26,331 bases of DNA, taken from positions 1 through 26,331 of the IMG/VR virus record IMGVR_UViG_3300006059_000011; one strand, given 5' to 3'. The DNA comes from a virus. Positions 15,332-22,676 of this stretch are shown here, one piece after another (positions within the stretch are counted from its first letter, which is position 1; every line of letters starts with the position of its first letter). Made by a program: the position numbers and the translations under genes. The notes under the pieces are model-generated. The model was not told the origin of the DNA and searched no databases. It worked only from the letters and a program-made list of their open reading frames with translations.

Positions 15332-15421
15332 CTAAGGGAGCGAGTAGCGAGTAGCGAAATAGCGAGTAGAAGAAAGCCTTCCCTATTCGCTACTCGCTAC
15401 TTCCCTACTCGCTCTTTTCGC
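15332..15421. repeat. modular palindromic element, copy E5 (inverted relative to E1/E4)
   Basis: The left end CTAAGGGAGCGAGTAG is the complement of the right end of E1/E4, and the right end CTACTCGCTCTTTTCGC is the complement of their left end, so this copy is inverted. The arms are GCGAGTA, GCGAGTA, GCGAAATA and GCGAGTA opposite TATTCGC, TACTCGC, TACTTCCC and TACTCGC. Confidence 0.88.
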
Positions 15422-15427
15422 CGACAA

Positions 15428-16459
15428 TTACTCAAACGCGGATTCGAAGATTTCCTGTTCGGTGGAGCGATCGGAGCGCGGGCCGGCATCGCGGGAGCGA
15501 TGGGCGGCGCCGCCGGAAGTGGAATTGAGGGATGGCGGAAGACGGCGGACGGTCTTGGAGTCGACCTCGCCGGTGCCGCGCTCGATCGCGCGCTCGACTC
15601 GGGAACGCCCGGCGGCGCGGGCATCCCCGCTGAGTGCCTGCGTGAGTTCCCGACGATAGTCCGGATCCTCGAGGAGGCGCTGGGCGACCTTGCGCTCATA
15701 GGCCTGCGGATCGCCGCCGATCTCGCGCAGCACCTGTTGCTCATTGTGCCAGCGCATCAGGGCCTTGCCCGGATTGGGGGCATTCCAGATGCGTTGCACC
15801 TGGGCACGGGCGGCAGGATCCTGCGGATTCTGCGAGGTGAGCGCTCGGAAGGCTTCGGTGAAGGCTTCGCCATGCTCTTCCGCGGTTTCCGAGAACGAGG
15901 AGTTGACATGGCGCTCGGTCAGGCTGCGCTCGATCTCCTCGCGCTGCCGGCGCGCCCAGGCATCCGGATCTGCGAAGATGTCGGGCTTTTCCGGCTCTTC
16001 GGCCTTGGGCTCTCTATCGCGCTTGAGGGCCTCGATCTCGGCCTCCAGCCGGCGCACGCGTTGACGTTCGGTCTCGCGTTCGGCCTCCGCGACACGGCGG
16101 CCCTCCGCTTCTTCGCGTAGCCTGGCAGACGGAATACGTCCGCGCCGATCGGGTTCCCGATCGCGCGCGGCGATACGGCCGTCACGATCATCCGGTTCGG
16201 TGCGGTCCGGCTCTTCGTCGCCTTCGCCTTCGTCCTCGTCCTGCGGCTCGTCCTCGTCGTCCTCGTCTCCCTCCTCGAGCTCACCGTCCTCATCGGTCGG
16301 CCAGCCGTCATCGGTATCCATTTCCTCAAGCGACCGATCGCCGTCGTTTTCGTCGGGCTCCCGGTTGGTCGCTTCGTCGAAGATTTCCTGTTCCGTTTCG
16401 GCGATCGCTTCGCCGATCAGCTCCTCCAGCGGAGGAGTAGCTCTGGGGGTTTTTGCCAT
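15428..16459 (-). CDS. capsid scaffolding protein
   Basis: A 343-residue, very hydrophilic protein upstream of the capsid gene. The N-terminal third is strongly acidic (residues about 40-95, mostly Asp and Glu), the middle is Arg/Glu-rich and helical (residues about 95-155, probable coiled coil), and the C-terminal half is helical with Trp-containing helices. It has no Cys or membrane segments. This composition and position match scaffolds that guide capsid assembly and leave the procapsid. The hexapeptide TEQEIF occurs near both ends (about residues 22-27 and 333-338), encoded by an identical 17-base sequence. The start ATG follows GAGAA and a short CACAC/GTGTG inverted repeat. Confidence 0.85.
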   Translation of the reverse strand: MAKTPRATPPLEELIGEAIAETEQEIFDEATNREPDENDGDRSLEEMDTDDGWPTDEDGELEEGDEDDEDEPQDEDEGEGDEEPDRTEPDDRDGRIAARDREPDRRGRIPSARLREEAEGRRVAEAERETERQRVRRLEAEIEALKRDREPKAEEPEKPDIFADPDAWARRQREEIERSLTERHVNSSFSETAEEHGEAFTEAFRALTSQNPQDPAARAQVQRIWNAPNPGKALMRWHNEQQVLREIGGDPQAYERKVAQRLLEDPDYRRELTQALSGDARAAGRSRVERAIERGTGEVDSKTVRRLPPSLNSTSGGAAHRSRDAGPRSDRSTEQEIFESAFE

Positions 16460-16467
16460 GGGGTTCT

Positions 16468-16486
16468 CACACGGTTTCGCGGTGTG
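16468..16486 (-). promoter_or_regulatory. short inverted repeat upstream of the scaffold start
   Basis: CACAC and GTGTG arms enclose a GAAA-containing loop (CACACCGCGAAACCGTGTG on the minus strand), ending 8 bases before the scaffold ATG. The pairing is short with a mismatch below it, so a role in translation control is only a guess. Confidence 0.25.
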
Positions 16487-16557
16487 CGCGGGTCAGCCCG
16501 GAATCCGCCGGCTGGCGCGGTCAGTCGATGTCGTTCGGCCGGGACGGGGCGGAATTG

Positions 16558-16672
16558 GAGGAGCGAGTAGCGAAGTAGCGAAATAGCGAACTAGCGAGTA
16601 GCGAGTAGCGAATAGGGAAGCTCCTCTACTCGCTACCTCGCTATTTCCCTACTCGCTCTTTTCGCTACTCGT
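16558..16672. repeat. modular palindromic element, copy E6 (expanded)
   Basis: The longest copy. The left arm has seven modules (GCGAGTA, GCGAAGTA, GCGAAATA, GCGAACTA, two GCGAGTA and GCGAATA), the apex is GGGAAGCTCCTC, and the right arm has TACTCGC, TACCTCGC, TATTTCCC and TACTCGC, then TCTTTTCGC. The excess left-arm modules suggest expansion by slippage or recombination. It encodes the end of the gene at 16649-16858. Confidence 0.9.
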
Positions 16673-16858
16673 TCCTCCAGCCCTCCGCTTGGGCTTGGCT
16701 TCATTTCGCTGAAGCCGGGCGATCTCTCTGCGCAGGCGGCCGATCTCGGTCCGCTGGGCGGTCACCAATGCGCCTTTGGCCACGAGCTGCTTTGCAAGCT
16801 CGATGTTGCGATTGCGCAATTCCTTGATGGCATGGGCATCGATCAGGCTATGGCGCAT
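16649..16858 (-). CDS. small coiled-coil protein with element-encoded C-terminus
   Basis: A 69-residue protein starting MRHSLIDAHAIKELRNRNIE. Residues about 8-52 form a helix with hydrophobic heptads (IKELRNRNIELAKQL and then IGRLRREIARLQRN), so a coiled coil is likely. The following KPKRRAGG is basic. The last seven residues (TSSEKSE) and the stop TAG are read from the end of palindromic element E6, so the original C-terminus may have been replaced. It sits between the exported protein after the portal and the scaffold, 3 bases from the upstream stop. It could assist head assembly by position. The family is unknown. Confidence 0.72.
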   Translation of the reverse strand: MRHSLIDAHAIKELRNRNIELAKQLVAKGALVTAQRTEIGRLRREIARLQRNEAKPKRRAGGTSSEKSE

Positions 16859-16861
16859 GGC

Positions 16862-17440
16862 CTATTGCTGGAAGCCCCAGGCATTGACGTCCTGATTGAC
16901 GCCTCCGGCGCCGAGTGCGCCCGCCGCGACCGTGACGGTGGTATTGACGGCGCTGCCGGGGATGCACGGCGTAATCGGATGAATAATGTTTGCCCCGGTG
17001 GTGCCGACGGCCGTAACCGGCGCGCCGACCGAAAACGTAAAGGTGCCGGCAGCCGTCATCACCACGTTGATGGTAATTGCCGTCGTGGCGCTGCCGGGAG
17101 AAACGCTGAATCCGCAGATGTAGGTGAACTTTCCGGCCGCCGCGGGAAGTGTCGCCGTCGCACCGGCGGTGGTTCCGGTCGCCGCATTCGAGACCGGAGT
17201 TGCGCCGGGCGGATATCCGGCCCCGGCCGTTCCCGCCGCAATAGTGCCTTGCGTGACCGGCAGCGGTGTAGCGGCACTACATGGCACGGCCGCATTGCCG
17301 CCGGTGACACACATTTCGACGACGCCGGGAACGATTTGGTTTCCCGGCGTTTGCCAGTTGCTGGAATTATTGGCCTGTCCGAACGCCAGCGAGGCCCGGA
17401 GGCAAGCGACGGCAATTATAGCAATTTTGCGAAATTTCAT
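16862..17440 (-). CDS. exported protein between portal and scaffold
   Basis: A 192-residue protein from the ATG at 17440, which overlaps the portal stop as ATGA and follows GAGGA. The frame continues far upstream within the portal gene, but that part is a shadow. Residues 1-22 (MKFRKIAIIAVACLRASLAF, then GQ) look like a Sec signal peptide. The mature part is Ala/Gly/Thr/Val-rich and beta-type (KFTYICGFSVSPGSATTA, then VGTTGANIIHPITPCIPG), with four Cys that could pair outside the cytoplasm. A secreted protein in the middle of the head block is unexpected; I find no named family. Host-surface modification or virion decoration are possibilities. Confidence 0.83.
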   Translation of the reverse strand: MKFRKIAIIAVACLRASLAFGQANNSSNWQTPGNQIVPGVVEMCVTGGNAAVPCSAATPLPVTQGTIAAGTAGAGYPPGATPVSNAATGTTAGATATLPAAAGKFTYICGFSVSPGSATTAITINVVMTAAGTFTFSVGAPVTAVGTTGANIIHPITPCIPGSAVNTTVTVAAGALGAGGVNQDVNAWGFQQ

Positions 17441-19410
17441 GCCGCATTCCTCTTGGGCCGCGCCGCGGCCTTGCGCTTCTGCGCATGCTGAATTTGCTGC
17501 GTACGGCGCTGTTCCTGAAGCTCTTGCATTTTGAAGATGTGCTGGCGTCGCGTCCGCTCCATCTCCAATTGGATCTTCTCGCGGTCGGCCGCCTCGCGCT
17601 CGCGCTGCATTTGGGCGTCGACCTGGGCCTGCGCCTGGTCCTGCTGCGCGTTCATCAGTTCGGCCTGGGCCGCGATCTTCGCCTTGGCGATCTCGGCTTG
17701 ACCTTTCTGCTGGGCGGTCTGCGCCTTGATCATTTCGCCCTGTGCCTTCGGATCGGGCTTCCGGGCGGCCTGCTGTTCGGCCTGCGCGAGTTTCTGTTCG
17801 ATCGACTTCTTCATGCTCGACGGCATCGGCATGAACTCGAGCTTGATCTGCCACGGGATGGTCGGATCGTCCTTGATCATCTCGTAGGCGTCTTGCATCA
17901 GGTTCGCGTTATCGGGGCCTTCATCAAGCATGATGTCGACATCGAGCGCGCCCACCGCATTAACAATGGTCGGCTGGCCCCATTGGTTGAGGCCGAGCTT
18001 GTTGAGATGCAGGAATTGCGCCAGGCCGTCCGACTGGTTGATCCGCACGTAGCGCTCCGAAGTCCAATTCTGCTGGATGGCATTCCACACCGCGCGATAA
18101 ACCCTGATCTTCCAGGCGCGATAATTGCGCAGGAACGATCCGATTTCCGCGATGCCGGCCTTCTGCAACAAGTTGATGGCGACGCCGGAATGCTCGTTCT
18201 GGCCGTCCTGGGCGAGGATTGCCGGGTTGATGTTGGCGAACGAATCGATTTCGTGGCCGGCGTCCTGCATCAGGGCGAGATGCGCTTGCAGGTCCTGCGT
18301 CTTATCCGCCGGCGTCGGCGCATCGAAGCCCATGTTGTATTCGACGACGCCGTCGGGCCGCGCGTTCTCGCGCCGCGCGGTCTCGACATCGTCGACCGCA
18401 CCCTTCTGCAGCGTGAGCTTCGTGACATTGGAGATGTGGAGCGCCTTGGAGCGGCGCTGGTTCAGCTCGTCCTGCGGACCTTTGAGATTGCGGATGAAGC
18501 CGTAGCGGTCGCCGTCGTGATCCACCGCGGCCGAGAACATGATGAACCGGTTCATCGACCGCTTTTTTTCATCGCGGAACGGCGACTCGCCTTGGGCCAA
18601 TAGAATGAAGCTGCAATAGAATGCCCAATACCAGCGATTGCGATGCTTGTACCAATGTTCCACGAGCCGAAGCCGGTGCTCGTTCACATAAACCCACTTG
18701 TATTCGCGATCCGCGTGAGTAGTGAGATCGAACCCGGTTTCCACCATCAGGGTGCGAAGCTCTTCCTCCTTGTCGGGGAATAGTTCGATGGCGGCCTCTA
18801 CATCGAGCCACTTCGCAATTCCCATATAGCGCGCATCGGAAAAATCAGGCTTAAAGCTGCGAGGATCGTAAAAGAAATCGTCGCCGAAAATGAAATCGGC
18901 CCCCACGTCCGGATCGTCATGGTCGCCTTCGATCAACTTGAGTTCGATGCCGGCGATGCCCTCGGTGGCGGCCTGGGTGGCGCAGTAATTGTCGAGGAAC
19001 TGCCATTCGTTGGCATCGAGCACCGAGCGCACGGATTGCGTCGCGATCTCGGCGCCGTCGGCATTACGCGGGTTGCGCGGATAGGCCTTGGGGTCCTGGC
19101 GCAGGCGTTGCAACAGGCCCGCGACGCCGTCGATCTTGCGGGCAGTGCGATTGTAGGTGATGACCGGCTGCCGGCGTTCGCGAAGGACGCGGATTTCCTC
19201 CGGCGTCCATTGCGCGCCGTGGTAATAATGGCGCGATAACTTCTGTTCTTCGTATTCGAGCACCTTGGCGGCGAGATAGTCGAGGTATTGCTGCCGCAGG
19301 CGCGACACCGGGAACATTCCGTCGGCGTCGCCGGACCAATCGAATTCGTCGGGCGAATGCGTGCCCCAATTGCCGACGGTGCCGGTCCGGGAGACGAAGT
19401 TCGCGGGCAT
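17437..19410 (-). CDS. portal protein (P22 gp1-like)
   Basis: A 657-residue protein, in the size range of P22-type portals, which form the dodecameric ring through which DNA enters and leaves the head. The core shows a P22-portal-type pattern: QPVITYNRTARKIDGVAGLL (about 81-100), FIFGDDFFYDPRSFKPDFSD, ARYMGIAKWLD, a KGPQDELNQRRSKALHI segment (about 308-324) and GVAINLLQKAGIAEIG. The last 100 residues are Gln/Ala/Lys/Arg-rich and coiled-coil-like (QAQAQVDAQMQREREAADRE), consistent with the portal barrel that protrudes into the head. It follows three small genes after the large terminase, as expected for packaging genes. Confidence 0.92.
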   Translation of the reverse strand: MPANFVSRTGTVGNWGTHSPDEFDWSGDADGMFPVSRLRQQYLDYLAAKVLEYEEQKLSRHYYHGAQWTPEEIRVLRERRQPVITYNRTARKIDGVAGLLQRLRQDPKAYPRNPRNADGAEIATQSVRSVLDANEWQFLDNYCATQAATEGIAGIELKLIEGDHDDPDVGADFIFGDDFFYDPRSFKPDFSDARYMGIAKWLDVEAAIELFPDKEEELRTLMVETGFDLTTHADREYKWVYVNEHRLRLVEHWYKHRNRWYWAFYCSFILLAQGESPFRDEKKRSMNRFIMFSAAVDHDGDRYGFIRNLKGPQDELNQRRSKALHISNVTKLTLQKGAVDDVETARRENARPDGVVEYNMGFDAPTPADKTQDLQAHLALMQDAGHEIDSFANINPAILAQDGQNEHSGVAINLLQKAGIAEIGSFLRNYRAWKIRVYRAVWNAIQQNWTSERYVRINQSDGLAQFLHLNKLGLNQWGQPTIVNAVGALDVDIMLDEGPDNANLMQDAYEMIKDDPTIPWQIKLEFMPMPSSMKKSIEQKLAQAEQQAARKPDPKAQGEMIKAQTAQQKGQAEIAKAKIAAQAELMNAQQDQAQAQVDAQMQREREAADREKIQLEMERTRRQHIFKMQELQEQRRTQQIQHAQKRKAAARPKRNAA

Positions 19411-19417
19411 GGATTAC

Positions 19418-19717
19418 TCAGAGATCGGGGAACAGTTCGGTCAACAAAAGCTCTTGCGAAAGCTTCGGCGCGGGTCGTGGCTTCGGTTTTGGTTGATCAA
19501 ATGCGGATACCTTGATTTTATAATCCGTTGCCAACCATTCCGCCTGCCGCTTGTCGCGCCACGTTTCAAGTTCCGTCCGGAGTTTCTTTGCGCTGCTGTG
19601 GCCGTCCGCGATCATGGCAAGCACGACCTGGGCGCCGAATTCGTTCGCCAGGTCGCGCATCGGTTCGGAGAGCTTGTCGATTGCCCGCATGACGCGGGCG
19701 GCGTCGGGGTCAGGCAT
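19418..19717 (-). CDS. small hypothetical protein preceding the portal
   Basis: A 99-residue protein starting MPDPDAARVMRAIDKLSEPM at the ATG at 19717, with AAGGCG upstream and an 8-base overlap with the previous gene; longer starts run through that gene and are rejected. It is helical and hydrophilic (LANEFGAQVVLAMIADG, then LRTELETWRDKRQAEW), with a Lys/Pro stretch (QPKPKPRPAPKL) before the C-terminal LFPDL. It ends 7 bases before the portal start. It could be a packaging or portal accessory. The family is unknown. Confidence 0.78.
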   Translation of the reverse strand: MPDPDAARVMRAIDKLSEPMRDLANEFGAQVVLAMIADGHSSAKKLRTELETWRDKRQAEWLATDYKIKVSAFDQPKPKPRPAPKLSQELLLTELFPDL

Positions 19718-20078
19718 CGCCTTGCGGCGGTGCGTCCGCCTTGCGCTGCGCCAGCACGGCCTGCGCTTCCTGTTCGTAGTCCATGCAGTCCTTGGTCGCC
19801 TGGTCGGCGGCAATATCGATCGACTGGGTGCAACCGGCGCAATAAATGAACAGGTTGGCGGCGCGCTGGTACCCCGACATGAAGATGAACCGGGCATCCT
19901 GGAGCTGCTTGGGCGTCAGATTGCCGAGCATGGCGTCCGCGACTAGGTCATCCCAGGCCGCTTTGGCATCGGGGAATACGTCGACATGCGTGAGGCCGTC
20001 CAGGAAGGCCTGGCGCTCGTCCTTCTTTGCCTTATTGGCGGCCTTGTGCTTTGCATTGCCGGCTTTGGGCTTAGGCAT
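19710..20078 (-). CDS. small hypothetical protein, packaging block
   Basis: A 122-residue protein with a Lys/Ala-rich N-terminus (MPKPKAGNAKHKAANKAKKDE) that could bind nucleic acid. A helical domain follows (VDVFPDAKAAWDDLVADAML, then LTPKQLQDARFIFMSGYQRA), then FIYCAGCTQSID with a CxxC and DCMDYEQEA. The three Cys could bind metal but one ligand is missing for a classic zinc site. It overlaps both neighbours by 8 bases (ATGCCTAA and ATGCCTGA), showing translational coupling. The function is unknown. Confidence 0.8.
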   Translation of the reverse strand: MPKPKAGNAKHKAANKAKKDERQAFLDGLTHVDVFPDAKAAWDDLVADAMLGNLTPKQLQDARFIFMSGYQRAANLFIYCAGCTQSIDIAADQATKDCMDYEQEAQAVLAQRKADAPPQGDA

Positions 20079-20385
20079 ATCGCTCGTCCGTCGTCCATCG
20101 CTCGCCCTGCCGCAGGCTCGCCACCCATTCCGTCACCATGGCGACGATATCATCCTGCGAAGCGTGGCAGAACGGACTTTCGTTCGTCACCGTCTTACGC
20201 TTGCCCCCGAGCTGCATGATGAGGCCGTAGGGCTGAGCGCTTGTCGAAGCCTTGCCGGCGGCAAGGGGACTCGATTCCGCAACCCGAAAGGTGCTGATGC
20301 GGGCGCCGTCGCAGAGCTTGGCCAGGATCATGTTGACCCCGGCATTGAATTCGCGCTCTTCCTGATCGGGGAGGAGGAAGCTCAT
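20071..20385 (-). CDS. small hypothetical protein after the large terminase
   Basis: A 104-residue protein, MSFLLPDQEEREFNAGVNMI, whose ATG overlaps the terminase stop as ATGA. It contains a mixed alpha/beta pattern (ISTFRVAESSPLAAGKAS, YGLIMQLGGKRKTVTNE) and ends WVASLRQGERWTTDERYA. It has no signal, membrane segment or Cys cluster. Its tight coupling to the terminase suggests a part in packaging, but no family is recognised. Confidence 0.8.
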   Translation of the reverse strand: MSFLLPDQEEREFNAGVNMILAKLCDGARISTFRVAESSPLAAGKASTSAQPYGLIMQLGGKRKTVTNESPFCHASQDDIVAMVTEWVASLRQGERWTTDERYA

Positions 20386-21902
20386 AGCAACTTCACCGAG
20401 GACTGCACGTCATGCTCCAGCGGCTCGCCCGGCGGCGCATAGGCGTCCTTCGGTATATCCTGTTTCTCCGGCGTCCGCATCCAGGGCCGGCTCGAACAGG
20501 CGTAGCGCCAATCGTCGGCGGCATGATCCTCGCTCTCGGTGTCGAGGTCCTCGGCCCGCGCCGGATCGTGCTGGAGGAGCGGGATGGTGCGGATCGACGC
20601 CGTACAGGTGTCGAAGCAGTAGATCATCGGGACACCGGCGTTGCCGATGATCCGGGCCCGCATGGCGTCCCAGCCGTTCATGGGGCCGCGACGGTCGCGG
20701 CCGGCGTTCTGGGCGACGCGGGTGTTGTCGGCGGCCCGGAACGAAGCCATCTTGCGGGCCGCGAGCTTGGAATTGATCCGCTCCGCGATCGACGGGCCTC
20801 CATCGACCGCAAAAGCCGCCGGGTCGAGCACCGCATAGGCGAGGCGCGGATCGTCTTTTTCACGTGAAACGATGCCGTCGGCGACGGCTTCCGCGGTCAG
20901 CTTGAGGCCTTTGCCCCCGGCCGCGGGATCGGTTGAGCCGTACCACTCGCGATAACGAACCATAGCGCCACGCGGCAGGGTCGGCCGTTGATGATCATCC
21001 TGTACGACAGCCCACCATCCGACGCTGAAAGGAGAGGCGCTACCCCAGTCCGCAGAGCGAAAGCGGACCCACGTCTTGGGGACCTCCATTGGCTGGATGA
21101 CGTTCTTTTGCGACCAGCAGTCAAAGAACGCTCCCTCGATCGCAGTCCAATCGCCGTCAAGCCACGCTTTGACGAGCTGGGCGGAACCTACCAGGTAGAG
21201 CCGGTTGACGTAAGTCGGGTCGCGCTCCATCAAAATCGCGTTGTCGCGCAGCCGCGACGGGATCACCGCGACCGCATGCGAACTGCCGTTCGGCAGCTTG
21301 CGGGCGAGCGCCCGCGGCCTCACCGGAAACGGATGCAGCTCGTAGCGGCTGCGAATCCAGTGCTGACCGGGGCCGCCCGGATTGCCGGTCAAAATCATCT
21401 GCACCGGCACCCCATGAACCGAGCGGAGTACGCCGAACAGGCGCCAGATGGCGTCCGGCGTGGCATAAAGACCGGCTTCCTCGATCCATACGTCAGTGAG
21501 ATTGCGGCCCTGCCAGGCGTCCGCATCCTTGATCGAATCGAGATAGCCGAAACCGATACGCCCGCCATGCGGCATCCGCCACTTGCCCTCGATCATCTTG
21601 GCGCCGAGGGCACCGTAAATCTCGCGGCTGCGTTCGATGGCGTCTTCCGAGGCTACCATCGTCCGGCGGAACATCATGCCGTTGAAGGCAGCGCCATAGC
21701 GCCTTTCCTTCAGCGCCCATTTGCCGAGCACGCCATCGGTTTTGCCACCGCCGCGGGCGCCGCCGAAGAAGATTTCCGGCAGCGGGCAATCAACGAGCGC
21801 GCTTTGTGGGCCTTTTTGCGGTTGCCACGCGACGCGCTGGCTTGGTTGGTTTGGTTGGTCCTGGTTCGCAAGATGGCTCGGCGTATTTTGCCGTCCACTC
21901 AT
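20382..21902 (-). CDS. terminase large subunit (ATPase/nuclease)
   Basis: A 506-residue protein from the ATG at 21902 (MSGRQNTPSH); a TTG 24 bases further upstream is open. It is the packaging motor. The Walker A-like P-loop GGARGGGKT is at residues 47-55 and Walker B LTDVWIEE at 135-142, with catalytic Glu141 or Glu142. Motif III LTGNPGG is at 171-177. The C-terminal RNase H-like nuclease has acidic positions at Asp285 (SADWG), Asp360 (VLDPAA) and the DD of HAADDWRY (463-464). All catalytic elements are present. Its first 113 bases overlap the upstream gene in another frame, so the 38 or so residues before the ATPase core may be variable. It is followed by ATGA coupling to the next gene. Confidence 0.93.
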   Translation of the reverse strand: MSGRQNTPSHLANQDQPNQPSQRVAWQPQKGPQSALVDCPLPEIFFGGARGGGKTDGVLGKWALKERRYGAAFNGMMFRRTMVASEDAIERSREIYGALGAKMIEGKWRMPHGGRIGFGYLDSIKDADAWQGRNLTDVWIEEAGLYATPDAIWRLFGVLRSVHGVPVQMILTGNPGGPGQHWIRSRYELHPFPVRPRALARKLPNGSSHAVAVIPSRLRDNAILMERDPTYVNRLYLVGSAQLVKAWLDGDWTAIEGAFFDCWSQKNVIQPMEVPKTWVRFRSADWGSASPFSVGWWAVVQDDHQRPTLPRGAMVRYREWYGSTDPAAGGKGLKLTAEAVADGIVSREKDDPRLAYAVLDPAAFAVDGGPSIAERINSKLAARKMASFRAADNTRVAQNAGRDRRGPMNGWDAMRARIIGNAGVPMIYCFDTCTASIRTIPLLQHDPARAEDLDTESEDHAADDWRYACSSRPWMRTPEKQDIPKDAYAPPGEPLEHDVQSSVKLL

Positions 21903-22164
21903 CCGAGTCGAGAGGTCGGTCAGCAATCACATACACCGGCTTCACGTTGATATCGATGGCCGCACGCGGCGCACCATGGCCGTAGGCGAGGATGATCTTT
22001 GCTGCCGCCACATATTGAAACGGGTCCTTGAGAGCCAGCACGAGAGCTGATAGCGCCTCCGCCGTATATTTCTGGGCCTCCAGGCGCAAATCGGCATTGA
22101 TTTTATTGGTGCTGCCCTTCTTCCGACCACCTGTTTTGGGGATGCCGCGGGGTCGACCGGCCAT
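21790..22164 (-). CDS. putative terminase small subunit or DNA-binding protein
   Basis: A 124-residue protein immediately upstream of the large terminase, overlapping it by 113 bases in another frame. The N-terminus MAGRPRGIPKTGGRKKGSTN is basic and Gly-rich, as in DUF5681-type DNA-binding tails. A helical core follows (LRLEAQKYTAEALSALVLAL, then YVAAAKIILAYGHGAPRAAID). The C-terminal third is Pro/Lys/Arg-rich (PTKPTKPARRV) and probably disordered; this is the part lying over the terminase start. The position and DNA-binding look suggest the small terminase, but no diagnostic motif is visible. The ATG has no strong Shine-Dalgarno. Confidence 0.78.
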   Translation of the reverse strand: MAGRPRGIPKTGGRKKGSTNKINADLRLEAQKYTAEALSALVLALKDPFQYVAAAKIILAYGHGAPRAAIDINVKPVYVIADRPLDSDEWTAKYAEPSCEPGPTKPTKPARRVATAKRPTKRAR

Positions 22165-22190
22165 TTCTATTAATTTCTATTTCCGGCGGC

Positions 22191-22397
22191 TCACGCGCTC
22201 ATCCTCTGATGCGCCCGATCGGAGATCAGGCCGCGCTTGCGCAGCGACTTGACCTTGGCGCCGTACTTCTTGCCTTTGTCGGCGGCGTGAAATTCCTTCG
22301 CCACTTTCACCGGAATTCCCGCTGCGGAGCCGGTGGGGCGCCAGCCGTGCGCGATGGCCGACATGGTCTTGGCTTGAAGAGGCGAGGTCGAGGGCAT
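22191..22397 (-). CDS. small basic hypothetical protein
   Basis: A 68-residue protein from the ATG at 22397 (MPSTSPLQAKTMSAIAHGWR). A GTG at 22508 is in frame but would overlap the upstream gene by 85 bases, so the shorter form is preferred. It is basic, with VKVAKEFHAADKGKKYGAKV and SLRKRGLISDRAHQRM. A CTTCGAGAAG repeat copy precedes the start, where a strong Shine-Dalgarno is absent. It could be a small DNA-binding protein; the family is unknown. Confidence 0.68.
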   Translation of the reverse strand: MPSTSPLQAKTMSAIAHGWRPTGSAAGIPVKVAKEFHAADKGKKYGAKVKSLRKRGLISDRAHQRMSA

Positions 22398-22403
22398 CGA
22401 ACT

Positions 22404-22418
22404 GAGGGCTTCTCGAAG
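22404..22418 (-). repeat. CTTCGAGAAG repeat, copy upstream of the gene at 22397
   Basis: The minus strand reads CTTCGAGAAGCCCTC and ends 6 bases before the ATG at 22397, in the spot normally held by a ribosome binding site. It is identical to the two copies in 22640-22672. Confidence 0.65.
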
Positions 22419-22423
22419 TTTGT

Positions 22424-22621
22424 TCAGCTCGCCAATTCGCGAAGAGCCTTGAGCTGCGCAATGATGCTCGGCGAGCACGGCCCGTTGTGTTTCATCTGGT
22501 TTTCGCACTCGGCAATCAACGGATCGAGCCGTTCGCGAATCTGCATTGCGAGCACGACGCCGGCGCCGTCGCCCTGCGTCATTTCAGCGGTGTCGTCATT
22601 ACGGCGCGGATGTTCACCCAT
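22424..22621 (-). CDS. small hypothetical protein
   Basis: A 65-residue protein starting MGEHPRRNDDTAEMTQGDGA at the ATG at 22621, preceded by AAGGA at good spacing. The body is helical (VVLAMQIRERLDPLIAECEN, then PSIIAQLKALRELAS) with two Cys. Longer in-frame starts would read through the two repeat copies and the terminator and are rejected. It follows a rho-independent terminator, so it may start a new transcription unit. The function is unknown. Confidence 0.7.
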   Translation of the reverse strand: MGEHPRRNDDTAEMTQGDGAGVVLAMQIRERLDPLIAECENQMKHNGPCSPSIIAQLKALRELAS

Positions 22622-22639
22622 GATGGAATTCCTTCGTCG

Positions 22640-22672
22640 GAGGGCTTCTCGAAGACCGAGGGCTTCTCGAAG
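22640..22672 (-). repeat. tandem pair of CTTCGAGAAGCCCTC repeats
   Basis: Two exact copies of the 15-base unit (22640-22654 and 22658-22672), separated by three bases, lie in the leader between a terminator and the gene starting at 22621. The tandem arrangement resembles a binding site or a short interspersed repeat. Confidence 0.7.
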
Positions 22673-22676
22673 ACTG

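Noticed and set aside
13293-16672. CRISPR array from regularly spaced repeats
   Set aside because: The repeats are palindromes separated by whole genes, and within a copy the modules are contiguous with no unique spacers; no cas genes are present.
14320-18603. Long plus-strand open frames opposite the capsid (14320-15309) and portal (17485-18603) genes
   Set aside because: Both mirror recognised genes on the other strand and show no independent features.
20988-21950. 320-codon plus-strand open frame opposite the large terminase
   Set aside because: The terminase has all catalytic motifs on the minus strand; the antisense product is compositionally biased.
22191-22508. Longer GTG start for the 68-residue gene
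   Set aside because: It would overlap the upstream gene by 85 bases; the ATG at 22397 lies cleanly after that gene's stop.
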